Of a stretch of DNA of 64,000 nt, positions 50,256-62,236 are shown piece by piece. The stretch spans positions 1,200,001 to 1,264,000 of the forward strand of contig JAQFVV010000003.1 of the NCBI GenBank assembly GCA_028023455.1, read 5' to 3'. Source of the DNA: Epiperipatus broadwayi (taxonomy: Eukaryota; Onychophora; Udeonychophora; Euonychophora; Peripatidae). Each line of letters opens with the position of its first letter. Positions within the stretch are counted from its first letter, which is position 1. Position numbers and translations under genes: made by a program. Below the pieces are notes generated by a model. The model saw only the letters and a list, made by a program, of their open reading frames with translations, ran no database searches and was not told the DNA's origin.

Positions 50256-53200
50256 ATAAGTATTGTAAAACCACATATACTTGATCTACTAGAAACCAAA
50301 ATATATAGTGGTTCACATACAGATACATCCAACTACTTAAACAAGCATGGTTTTTGCAGTTATTCACGTGATGCTTCAACACCATCAGCAGGTACTGGAA
50401 TAATTGTAACTCCTACAATCATATTTGATAATTTTAAAATATTATACATAGATTCTCACTTATTAATTACAACGTTTCATAACCGTATCACACCCATTAA
50501 TATCATCTTTGTCTACATTCCACCAGGACCTACAGTAATATCATATATCATTCTCACAATAAACTGTTAACATCAACTTCTTATCCTACTATATTAATTG
50601 GTGATTTTAATATGAGTTATTACCAATTTACAAACAAATGGCTTCACCAGCTAACAATACCTCTTATGAGTGGAGAAGGATTCCTACCTTTACATTCAGT
50701 ATCATTCCACAACAAACGATTTGCAACACTGATTGACTTATGCTTCTACTCACCAATGCTTCATCATCTAATAGATATTAAGTTAAATCCATCTTCATTC
50801 TCTGATCACTCAGCACAAACACTTATAATAAATTTAATAAATTTTCAAACAACCACCACTCAGCTAGAAAAAACAATCCGTATGCTCACTCCAACATCAA
50901 CCCCAGAATTCCTATTTTCAGAAACATATATAATGCTATGAAAACTAGATATACTATCATACCTGATCTAGTACAAAAATACTTGGCATTTATGAATATA
51001 CTACCATTCAACATAAATCATCTAACATACAACTTACCATCACCTTTAAGGCTTCTAACAATAGCGGATGAAATACACAAAAGAATTACAATGTTACATC
51101 CTTCACATAACTCACTGGAAAATATATACAAGCTCACACAAATTTACAATAACACATGTAACAAACTAAAGGAATACATAACAATTAAAAAAGCAAAAAT
51201 ATGTCTCTCACAAACACACACATGGTCAAGAGCATATATTAGATGGGGTCTAGGATATCCACCAAAATTGAGAGTACCAATGGCAATAGAAATAGAAGGA
51301 ATGACCTATGCAGGACAGAATATGATAATACCCATATTTAATTACTTCAAGAAAAAACTACAAGAACATAAAAGATTCACACCTTCAGATAATTACTTTG
51401 GACAACCAGAAACAAATTATCCATTTAACATACAACAATTTGCAGATAAACTTAATACAATTAAAACCACATGTCATCCTGGAACAAATGGTATACCAAA
51501 ATTTGTCTTCGCACATTTGAGCCAATTCACATCAAAATATATTTGCAACCTAGCAAATCATCTCTTTCAAAAAATCTACAACCTTAAAGAACTAAATACC
51601 ATAGCCATAGTGCCATTTAATAAAAAAAATTAATATATCAACACTTACCAATGTAAGACCTATTTCTATGGGTACATTAGCCATTAAAATTTTAGAAAAA
51701 GTCATCAAAGATCAAATTGAACAACACTTACTTCCACTTATATCACCTCTACAATTTGCAAAAAAAGAATCATCTACAGGACAAGCAGCATTACTCTTTA
51801 AAACTATTATGACTACAATACAAAAGCAAAAAAAAATGCACCAATAGCAGTACAATTAGATATTCAAGCAGCATTTGATTCAGTGTCAATCAAGATACTT
51901 CTTAATAAATTAGCCAATACCACCTACACTACTCTATGTAATTGCCAATCTTCTCCTTAATAGACAAATTCATATCACACTCAATGGAAGGAAATCAACA
52001 TCATTCACTCCATCACAATCTATTTCACAAGGATCACCACTAAGTTCTCTCCTCTTCACATTCTACATAGATCCACTAATAAGAAAAATACAACAAAATA
52101 TAGCTGGAATACAAATTCCACACACACAACAAAATATCCCATGTTTAGCATACATGGATGATATCATATTTTTTTTAAAATCACACAAAGAATTTCCAGC
52201 ACTACAAAAAATATTAGATCAATACTCATCTGAATTCAAACTAAAATTCAATCCTAATAAAATAGCAGCTTGGTTCATATATACAACCAAAACATATACT
52301 AAATACTTTCAAGGCAAACCCACTCCTTTTCTTGGATTTCCATTTTACTTGGGAACAAATGGTATGAGGCAAAACATACAAAACAAATTACTTGAATCCA
52401 TAAACAAAATTTCAAACTCTTTATCAAAAGCATACCTATCCATATACTCAAAAGTTCAATTATTCAACATGTTAATTTCCACAAAAATGACATATTTTTC
52501 TCCAATAATAAATTTCTCTAAACATTTCAAATCAAAAATATCATTATTATGCACTAAACTACTATGGGGACGCAAAGCCATTGTAATATCCGCTAAATCT
52601 CTTAGCAAATCTACAGAAAACAATGGTTTAGGACTGCACACTATTTACACATTCCATATACAGAAATCAAACAACATATTAGCATCAACAATAAGACAAT
52701 TCCCTAAACTAAAATGTTTGCTCACAATTACACCAACGGATACTCCACCTTCAAATTCACAGTATTTATCTTCACTAATACAAAGTGTCACAACAATATC
52801 TACTCAAAATAACATAGAAGCAACATATAAATATTCATACTGGCAAATTTACAAACTATTATACCCAGAAAATCCTGGAGACACACAAACAACAATGCTT
52901 GAAATTAGCAATTATCAATTATTGAAAAAATTCAAAAAATGGTCATTAGAACGAAAATATTTTGATTTTATATTAAAAATAAACCTTTATGCACTACCAA
53001 CATTATATTTCCTTCGATACAGACGTCTATATAAAAACATTGATCCTTTTTGCAATCTTTGCCTCACGGCAGAATTGACACAACAGCATATTTTCTATTC
53101 ATGCACAAGTTTATCAAATATACGCAGATTGTTAATAGAAACTTACCAAAGGAAAAATACATCATTAATAAATATATTACAATCTTTTAAAAAAAACTCT

Positions 53201-53560
53201 ACCCCAACAATACGAGCAATAACTTTTTTACTATATGCATACTGGTGCACAAGATGCTCATTTACATTTGGTAACAATACAAGAAGACATCCAGCAACAT
53301 TTACAAAAAAACTTCAACAAATAAAAGAGCGGGATTACAAAATTAGCGCTCCAGACATTGCAGCAGCAACATGGTCACTCATAAGACAGCCATCAAACCT
53401 ATAACAGAATAACCATCAAACAGATTATTTAAAATGTAAAATACAATTGATTTTAAAATTTAGAACTTGTTCCAAAGTCCTATGATTGCCTATGTAACAG
53501 AATGCAATCGTCTGTTGTAAAGAATCTATGTAACATTTGTTTAATAAAATTCTTTGAAAC

Positions 53561-53627
<67 letters not shown>

Positions 53628-53664
53628 GTAGTAGTAGTAGTACTAGTAGTAGTAGTAGTAGTAC
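53561..53664. repeat. TAA then TAG triplet tail of LINE B
   Basis: About 22 TAA units pass into TAG/AGT units directly after TCTTTGAAAC. Confidence 0.95.
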
Positions 53665-53869
53665 TAACCTTTTAAAAGTTTAATTTACAAAAAAATATTT
53701 TAAATCAGAGTTATTATTTATTTATTTCTATTTCAGTAAATGTAGAAAATATCTACTATAATTTTTGTCTGTGTTTATTTCTACTTTTCCTTTATTTTAC
53801 ATATATATATATTCACATACACTATATTAGTGTGTGTGATATAACCCAACTGGTTACAATATATATATA

Positions 53870-56660
53870 TATATATATATATTTAAGCAGTCAGATCTAA
53901 GTTCAATCCTAGCTTTATAATATCTCACATGTAGCCCACTTCAAACCCTAGTACTAACCATGAATTTCCGATGCAATGGGGTTTTATACATTCAATACCC
54001 ACTAGTTTCATTAAAAATAGTATTATACAAAAATATGTTAAAACCAAGTAGTTTGATATTTAAACTAGTGAATATCATTAATAAATTCATGATAAAATTA
54101 TTCATGAATTTATATATATTATAACTGCATGGATTGTGCATATATATTTATAAATATTTAAATATATATATATTCGTTACAAAGTTTCATTGCGTCGGGA
54201 ATTTTTTATTTTACTTTTAAACAGTTTGTTCAAATTTTAGTGATTAAAAGCTACATTCTTTTGATAAGCTTTCAAATTGTCCTTTTCCAAAGACAATGGG
54301 GAAAATTTTATTAATTAGCAAAAAGATAATACTTTAAAATGTAAGGATGGTTCCTAATTAAAATCATTTTTTAGATTTATAAATTCATTTTCTAATTAGA
54401 AAATGAATTCAAAGTTAATGAGTTTGGAAGCCTTATCGAAGGAATGTATCTAAAATCAATTGATAAAAAATTGTAACATTGATAAAGCAAGAAGCATTAG
54501 CCTTAAGGCATGGAGAATCAGAAATAGGCGGGAAAGCAGAGGACAGTATAAATAGCCCAGAAAAGTTTGGAGAGGGGGAAGCCATTTTTGTTTTAGAGAA
54601 GTGCTACTAATCTAGGTGCATCTTTAAATTATGAATTGCAATAGTGTTTCCATCATGGTGAAGGGCTAAACTTTGGGAGTCTGATTGCTTGGCCTGGAGT
54701 CCCCCAGAAGATCTTTAATGTAGCTGCAAACTAAACCTTTCCACACCGATCCTGCTGCCAAAATCCTGAAAGAATCAATCAAAATGATATTCATCTAATT
54801 CACAAAATACGCTGCTACATTTCAACCAAATTGGACTCTACCATGTAAACTAAGGAGCCAACCATGGAAGGAATGGAATTTAAGAATAACTTTCTGGCCA
54901 GTTTCCGAACTTTATTTTACACTACCTTTAAATTATCTACTGTTAAAACTTTCTCTTTGCTTAATGTATTAATACTATCTTAAATTATGTAGTAATTCTC
55001 TATCTCTATCTCTAGTCTTTAAAATTAATATCTGTTAACTTTTCTTTCTTACAATGGCGGTTCATTTCACTAACTGTATTATATATACATTTATTGAGTA
55101 ATTATTAATGTATTTTTTTTATTATATACTGATAAAACTTCAACTCGATAATAATCTCTTTCGTTAAAATTCTCTCATGAAGATAATCTAATATTAAGTT
55201 ATAATAATTCTTGCCCACTAGAGCTAACTTAATACAGTTCTATTAATTATCGAGTTGAAGGATTTATTAAATGTTGCTATTTTTATTAATGGGTAATAAT
55301 AAATTATTAGCCCAGTTTCTAACCTGTGTCCCCGGCTATTTTATCTAGTTTACAAATGTTTATATATTCATATTTATAATCTTATAATGTTTTGCAAAAA
55401 GGTCGATAAAGGAATTAATGTCAATATATTCTTATTTAAACATTATACTTTATATTAATATTCAGGGAGGGCATGATGTTTGGGGCATGATTAGTATAGT
55501 TATATAATTACGTTAGTACTTTTAGTTAAAGCATGTTTGACTTTAATTTAACTTAATCAGGTCATCATGTAGAGCATTTCTTATATAAAATGGGTTTTAT
55601 TATTTAAACACGATGATTACCAAGTCATCATTTTCTGAACATTGCTGATCCGAGCCATCTAATGCTTCATAAGCTTGTCGATCTTCATGTTATTTTAATT
55701 ATATTAGGAAGAAAGCACTTCCTCTCTCACTCATTTATATTGGAACACCAAAGGTTTGTGGCTATGACCCGGCCTGGTTTTCCCTGTGTTCTATGGATTC
55801 TTTATAGGGCATCAAAGACTTGTCAAATACAAGCCACCCTGCTATTTTTTCAAATCACCGACAAGCAATTATTTCTCATATTTATTTTTATAGCTCTTAA
55901 GTCGTCAGTACCATTTATTTCTCAGTTCCAGTAAAGCCCGTTCTCATGCTTGTAAATCATGATGAATTGATTTTATTAAAGTCAAACAAATTCGTATTCA
56001 TTTCTTATAAAATAAACTCTTTGTTAAATAGTAAAGTTATGCCCTAAATATTTATCTTGCTCATTGTGAATTGATTTGTGAATGTGAAAATAAATCTCAC
56101 ATTCTTTCATTTAAAATTAGAATCAGAATTTCTGTCATAGCCAAATACCTTTATCCACCTTTATTTTCTTGTCAGGGCATAGACATATATAATCCTCCTA
56201 GAATATTATGTAATACTTATTGGCATATAATAAGGACTGCCATTCTTATTGTAATTATAAATTCCGTTTAAAGACTAGAGATAATCTATATAATCATAAT
56301 CTAAAAGTTGAACAAAAGTATTATTATTATTAAACATTTTATTAACATATTTGGTTTTTTTACTTTCTTTCTTATTCCATAGTTATTTTAATATTAATGC
56401 TTGCTGTCTGTATTGGCAACCCGAACATATATATATATATATATGAGTTGAATTAGAAATATCTTTAGTTATTTTATCATACTTTGTCAGAGTCAGTTCA
56501 GGGGTCTCAAATCATCATCATCCATTGAGCTAATTACTTGGTGCATAGTCATGTACCACTGATATATGTCATCCATGGATTTGATCTGAGCTCATGAGTT
56601 GGGTTTGAATTCAGTTTGGTTTGACTGAGTTTGAATCCAACTTTGAGTTTCGGTCTTGTT
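53870..56660 (+). repeat. 2.8-kb unnamed interspersed repeat, copy 2 (uninterrupted)
   Basis: This is the second copy of the repeat at 22750, in the same orientation. It starts AGCAGTCAGATCTAAGTTC after an AT tract and ends GAGTTGGGTTTGAATTCAG followed by a shorter degenerate tail. It keeps the same 28-bp palindrome (54382-54409) and the TATA-like TATAAATAGCCCAG near 54547. It lacks both insertions found in copy 1, so it serves as an empty-site reference. The two copies differ by many scattered substitutions and small indels, so they are old independent insertions rather than a recent duplication. Confidence 0.9.
54382..54409. repeat. 28-bp perfect palindrome in 2.8-kb repeat, copy 2
   Basis: Identical to 23836-23863 and at the colinear position in the repeat. 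Confidence 0.9.
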
Positions 56661-57806
56661 ATTGTGTGGGGTTTTTCGACCGGTGCAATATATATTCACT
56701 AACATTTATATGAGGAATTGTTTCATCTGCTGGTAAACTTTTATTTTTTGTTATATAATAATGCAATTTTATTTGGTGAAATAATTTATTGAGATAATTA
56801 AGTATAAAGTAAATTATTATTAATAAGATAATTATTAATATCTATTCTTAATCTGAAGATGACAATCAATTCCATGAAAAATGACTTGTATGCAGGAAAT
56901 TTCCATGCTTATTTTTCCTTTGAAAATATATATGTTTTAAAAAATAGCTTTTACAAAAAAAATCACAAAAATCTATAAGATTTATGATTAATAGAAATGG
57001 AATTTATTTTATTAGCTGATATATCATATGCATATGCAGTTAAAATCATTTTTATATGCTTTTAATTCATAAATGTAAATAAAAATGTTAAAGTCAAATA
57101 ATTTCTTGTCAATTTCTATTTTGTAGTGAAATTTTATACTTAATTAGTATTCATTTCAATTTTTACTAATGTTAGAATTCTGGTTGTGAACTATATTCCC
57201 ATAGCTGTTTTGTTTGTCATTGCTGTTTAGCAAATTAAGGCATACACTGTCTTCATTTTGTTCTAGAAATATGGAGCTGTATATGGGGTTTGTTTGTTAT
57301 TATATTAACAATTTAAAAATGGAGTTGATAATTAAATTGTTTTCTTTACATAAATGTTATTTTGGGAAAATATATTGGAAGCAAAAATGATTAACTTAAT
57401 TGATTCTAGTTGGGGAGTGCCATTACTCTCATCTTAGAAAAAAATATCATTTATGCAAATTAGAAAATAGGTTGTTATTTAAAATAGTATGTAATATCAA
57501 TGGATGCAATTAATAAATTTCTTTTAAAGTTTTATGAAATATTTGACACACCTATATCACCACAATAGACATTAAAATACATGTCCTACATCTTATCTGA
57601 TAAGAACTGATTACAGGGGATAAAGCTTTGCTTCACTACATTTTTTTATCTTTTTTACTATTTGTATTAATGAAGCTTAGTATTAAGAATTATTTCTTTT
57701 CATAAATTAAAGATTAATAGAATAGCAAAGAACCTGATTCTCAACCATATATAAATTTCAATTTATTCAACACATAATTTACAGGTAAACAATATAACAA
57801 GTATTA
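56661..57806. other. AT-rich intronic DNA
   Basis: No gene or repeat was identified between the 2.8-kb repeat and the M1 MITE. Confidence 0.55.
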
Positions 57807-58184
57807 AAACAGGCAAAACTCTCTATACATAGTGCCATTCAATGCAATCCAGAGTAATCAATGGATCACAGAAGCCTTGTGCATAAAATCCCCATCTAAT
57901 GTCCATCCAATATCCCAAGACTAGTTTCTGGCTTGTGGCCTTTGTCAGTGAGGTGCCTTGAATTTGAGAGCACTGCACCTAAATCTTAGGATTTAATGCA
58001 ACCCTCCAGCAACCACCTTTTGTCTCTACTTAATTACAAAACTATGAGACTTAAATTGAAAACACTATAATATTTTCAATCCAAACTCATCAGCTTATAT
58101 AGTCTTATAGGTGTGAACTCAGATCAGTATCCATACATTTTGGTGTCTTTGGAGGCTTATACATATAGAGAGTTTTGCCTGTTT
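57807..58184. mobile_element. Complete MITE (family M1) with 20-bp terminal inverted repeats
   Basis: The 378-bp element starts AAACAGGCAAAACTCTCTAT and ends with the exact reverse complement. The inverted repeat extends a few bases further outward through ATTA on both sides, so the exact end and the target duplication (possibly TA or TTAA) are ambiguous. The interior is non-coding and contains GTAATCAATGG, CAGAAGCCTTG, and GACTAGTTTCTGGCTTGTGG. Partial relatives occur at 15913-16225, 6451-6531 and perhaps 60899-60925. The superfamily is unknown. Confidence 0.85.
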
Positions 58185-58685
58185 AATAACAGTTAAGAGC
58201 AAGCATAAGTAATGGTGATCATGTGAATATAACAAGTAATAAATTCGTTAATATTATCATTTTTTTTTTACTTAAAAATACCACAGCATACAAATGAAGT
58301 TACAATTTTTAGTAATTAAATGTACCATGATTTTTTTAAAAAAAATGTTGAGGAATAAATATTGATAAATTTAAAATTTATACATTTTTTTAAGTAAAAA
58401 TAATCAAGAATATTATTCACCAATCTTATTTATCAAATTCTATGAGATGACATATTTTTAAATCCTTATTTAACCCTCTACTAAGCATAACTTAATATTT
58501 ATTCTTCAACCAATGATTATATAAATATTGATAGGTCTTCTGATGAAAGTTCTAAGCATTTTTAGAACTTAAAATAAATTTTTATCCAAACAAATAAATA
58601 TTTTCAATTATGTATATGCATATTAAATATAAAACTCAAGATTTATTTAAAACATGGACATTATCAAGTTTTTTTTTTTTTTTAG

Positions 58686-58751
58686 GGAGACGATGCAGAT
58701 GGCATGTATCTGATGGAAGATGGTGTTGTTAGGGTTACCATTGCTAATGAA
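58686..58751 (+). CDS. Pka-R2: PKA type II regulatory subunit, internal exon (domain B beta strands)
   Basis: This 66-bp exon encodes 22 residues in phase 0 at both ends. The acceptor is a run of more than ten T followed by ag, and the donor is a strong gtaagt. The peptide begins GDDADGMYLMEDG and continues VVRVT, matching the beta-strand segment of the second cAMP pocket that directly follows IIKQ in RII proteins. The phosphate-binding cassette (FGELAL...RPRAA in the family) is not in this exon and must be encoded downstream; I do not see it before the window ends. Together with the exon at 32133 it gives 47 contiguous residues of domain B. No alternative exon is evident between them. Confidence 0.93.
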
Positions 58752-61700
58752 GTAAGTATTATTATTTTGTCGGTAATGTAAATAGTAATTATATAATTAT
58801 CTAGTTCTCTGAAAATATTAGAGTTAGAATCAATAATTACTTTGATGTAGTTTATTTATTTGATAATGATAAAAAAATAAAATTAAAGACAAGCCTACTC
58901 ATAAATTCTCTATCCTCTTCTAACTAGTTTGTTACATAACTAAGAACTATCATCTTATTTTGTAAATAAATTTTAATGTTTTTCTTATAGGTCAAATAAA
59001 AGAGAATTCATGTTAATAAAAATATGTGTGTGTATATAAATATGTGCGCATATTTAAATAGAAAAAGAACAATAATAGAGCTTTAACTTCAGTTTTTTGA
59101 AATTTAAAGCTTTATTACAGAAGATATTTATCATATAAAGGCATATTAAAATAACTAGGTCAAGACCAAACAATTAAACTTAATTATTATTGATGAACTG
59201 TCACTATATACCCTCTCCCTTAAATTTTAATTAAGTCTTAATATTCATTATTTTAGTATTATGTAAATAGAAGATGGATCTGTATTTACCAAAGTAATTT
59301 TATGCTATATATCACATTTTATTTGTACATAAATATATGTTAAGATATATCATGAATTAATTGACAACATACATGATTAGGATACATTAAATGCAATAAT
59401 GTATCATAATTATTTTTTCTAATGACATTACATGTATCCACATTTAGCACGATTCAGAGCCAGCTAACATCAAAGCATGCTATGTTTAGCTGTTCATAAG
59501 AAAAAGTCAATGTCAGTGACTTTTAGCATTTAGCCTTGTGCTGTGTTAAAAGTCTTAGCCACACTTCTAATAAAATTGTGATATGCTGGATACTAACCAT
59601 AAATTAATGAAAAATATGTTTCCTCTGTCTCAGATGCTTGGTTAGATATTGTTGTATACAATAAGTTGATCAGTATTTAACTATGGTTCAGCTTTGTTTA
59701 AAATTTCTATTACAATTAACTTATTTTAGTTTGCTTCTCTCAAATATTATTGGTCAAAATGTGGATTTATCTGAACTGTCTGTAAGGGAATGATCAATGC
59801 TTTTAGAAGACTTTCCCTGCTAATGACAATAATGTGAATAAATTTAATCAAAAATATATTATCAATTATATCTTATTTTTCATATTTCCATCCCAGTGTT
59901 TTCTTTGAATGCATATTTTATTATTAGAAACTTTTTGCTGATAAAGCAATAAAGTTACCACAATTGTTTTTTGACAATTATTATACATTAAAAAAAAGAC
60001 CATGCATTAAAATTGGTCTAATAGTTTCTGAATTATAAGATAAAAATTATCATTATAATCCAATTGTTTTAATGCATTATTCTGACAAATGTATATTTTA
60101 ATCTTAGGAATGTTTTCACTTTAAGTGAGGAAATTGATGTCAATATTACATGAACTTTCATAACTTGCTTAATGCACCCAAGAGCAGTTATCATTGCTCT
60201 AAAGCCATCTAGAATGTGATGTTGTTGATATAAACCTTACTATCCAAAGAGTCAAAAACGCCTACAATTTTTATAGAAGTGAAATTTCAAAAATGTATGA
60301 AAACAGACCTGGTATCAGATCTATATAGCTATGCAAGTCAGTTAGCCTGGGTTTGAAACCATAAAGTTCTTTAAAATTTTAAGCTTGAATAATATAAATG
60401 AATAAAAGATAATTGCTAAATGCATAATTAACTTAGTTCTAGCTTTAAATCCTAGCCTTCATTAACAAGGCAAAAAGTAGAAATAGGTTAGTCTAGAGAT
60501 CTGATTTTGTAATACTAAACTATATGGTCTCCATTAACTATTCAAGATCGTAATATATGACTCTAGAGTAGGATGAAGATAGCTTCTTATTAAAAAGAGA
60601 AAGCTAATTGGCTGTTATTGCTTCTTAAGAATTATGCTTCACATGAAACAAACCTATCAAAATTGATCTAATAGTTCCTGACTTATAAGACAACAGATAG
60701 ATATTTTATGTTATATAAGGCAAAAATAATTATTATGTTGTTGATTTTTAATAGAATTGTTCTCAAAGGAAAAGAAAAAAAAACTAGAAGAATCTGATAA
60801 TAAAAGATGTAATCATTAGGATTGTTTTTACTTTTATTGCTAAGTATTTCTTCAAAAATTGTGCATAACTGTATTACTTTTAGAACTTATGGACATTCAG
60901 CAGAAGCCTTGCATACAAAATCCAAGTTGAAAACTAATAATTTTATTATTTATCAATTTACATTAAACAACAACATTAAATAATGGTTAGTACTATGAAA
61001 AATTAAATAAAAAAATTTGAATGATTTTTTTTAATACATAACTATTTAAGTACTATTTGACAAACATATAAAATGTAATAAATCTTTTGCTTGTGAAATA
61101 AAAGTATAACTTTGTTTTATATCTTAAGATTAATAGTAAGTGTATTTTCTTTTATAGTTAATTTATAAAATCTATTAAAAAGAATTATAATCTTACCTGA
61201 CCAAAATTAAGATTATTACATTTTAATGGAAGAGGATATGACCCTTGAAGAAATTATCAAGTTTTCATGTTACCGTATATGTAATATGTTAATATCAGAT
61301 GATATGTAAAAAATATAGCCATTTTCAACTATAATGCTCAATCATACTCATCAACCAAAATATGTAATTTTCAACATCTATTGTACTCCTTAGCATTCAT
61401 TAACTCTTTGGTGTTACAATAGATAGCTCTGAAGTAAAATACTGTGTATAGCACGGATATTGAAAGTTGTAAAATAATTTATGCAGTATATACTATCAAT
61501 TGCCAAAGGGTGAAAAGTGTCTAAGATTAATGTGAAACTGAGATATATGATATAATATATATTTGCTAGCTTGGATTCAAAATTATAGGCTGTTTGAATG
61601 GATTATTTAAAATTCCAATGTTTCAATAGTGAAGGCAAATAAGTCTGGAATATAGGAGTATTATGTAAAATATGTTGAATACATAATCTTACTGAAAATA

Positions 61701-62236
61701 TCTCTTCAGTTATACTTCATTTAATACAGATTTTTTAATATATTAATGTGGGATTATAATTTATCTAGATACAAGTGATATCATATAATATCTGGAGCTC
61801 TAGTTTTAAAAGATTTTATGTATTTTCTCAGAAGGAGATTTGAATCCATTTGAAATATAAAGAAATTTTGTGGCACTTTTTCTCTTATTTTTATTTTTAT
61901 ATTTTTTTTTTTTATATTGGTTTATCTGATAGATATTTTTTTACATGGTCAATTGTAGTTAGAATTTAATTTCTTCATATTGAAAATTTTTACTAAATAA
62001 TGATTTTATATAAAATGGTTTCTCTTTAAAGATAAAAGTCTATATGCTCAGAAATTCTGTTAACCAAGTTAAAACTCACAAACCATTACACACCACAATA
62101 AACTAATTTACTTTTTGCATCTTATTAACTATTTTTTTCCACCCCAATTAATATTTTTCCTTCTATTTCATATTAATAAAACGTTTTTAATAGGGTTTGT
62201 ACTCATTTATCTTAATTACATTATAGAGATCTAAGC
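58752..62236. other. Next RII intron, AT-rich
   Basis: Starts at the gtaagt donor of the second RII exon. A B-box-like GGGTTTGAAACC near 60350 could be a worn tRNA-derived SINE. The next RII exon was not found before the hAT fossil. Confidence 0.55.
60899..60925 (+). mobile_element. Possible MITE M1 scrap
   Basis: AGCAGAAGCCTTGCATACAA resembles CAGAAGCCTTGTGCATAAAA of the complete copy. The match is too short to be sure. Confidence 0.3.

Larger units (their letters stand above)
48468..53404 (+). pseudogene. LINE B ORF2 (endonuclease-reverse transcriptase), interrupted by the TRIM and frameshifted
   Basis: The start ATG at 48468 gives MKIKISAFNIRGIN, matching LINE A, and the TRIM enters 26 codons later. 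Beyond the TRIM, IVKPHILDLLETKIYSG resumes the endonuclease, followed by YIPPGP, GDFNM and FSDHSAQ. Frames change near 50.57, 50.94, 51.63 and 51.9 kb. The reverse transcriptase shows VQLDIQAAFD, SQGSPLSSLLF and AYMDDIIFFL. From 52154 one frame is open for 416 codons to the stop at 53404, including LSKAYLSIYSK, NGLGLHT and the knuckle CNLC-x8-H-x4-C. The long open C-terminal part means it is younger or less damaged than LINE A. Confidence 0.9.
46706..53664 (+). mobile_element. LINE B: full-length non-LTR retrotransposon in a TAA microsatellite, split by a TRIM
   Basis: It begins GGGAGTTACTATAG after the TAA run at 46705 and ends TCTTTGAAAC at 53560, followed by TAA and then TAG triplets to 53664. 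Without the inserted TRIM (48547-50255 plus one target duplication) it is about 5.1 kb, nearly the same as LINE A. The order is a 220-bp 5' part, ORF1, ORF2, and a short 3' part. Its protein is related to but clearly different from LINE A (roughly half of residues shared in the C-terminal half, by eye), so these are two families, not a duplication. Confidence 0.9.
32208..58685 (+). other. 26.5-kb phase-0 intron of the PKA RII gene
   Basis: The donor is gttagt at 32208 and the acceptor is a long T tract plus ag at 58684-58685. The intron holds most of the mobile elements in the window: the mosaic at 35-39 kb, the Penelope fragment, both LINEs, the TRIM, the second copy of the 2.8-kb repeat and a complete MITE. 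Both LINEs lie on the sense strand of the host gene, so their internal poly-A-like signals could in principle affect transcription. The boundaries rest on peptide continuity across the two exons; no transcript evidence is available. Confidence 0.85.

Noticed and set aside
48542-50260. Tandem duplication of a 1-kb segment instead of an LTR element
   Set aside because: The 5-bp target duplication, TG/CA ends, primer site and purine tract are all in the right places for an LTR element.
50208-50570. Apparent single 120-codon frame starting MTCSYNLGTVIS
   Set aside because: Its first residues come from the TRIM 3' LTR and the rest from the LINE B endonuclease, so it is an accidental fusion across the insertion junction.
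41286-53664. Tandem LINEs as a recent duplication of one element
   Set aside because: The two elements share domain order but differ strongly in protein and untranslated sequence, so they are separate insertions.
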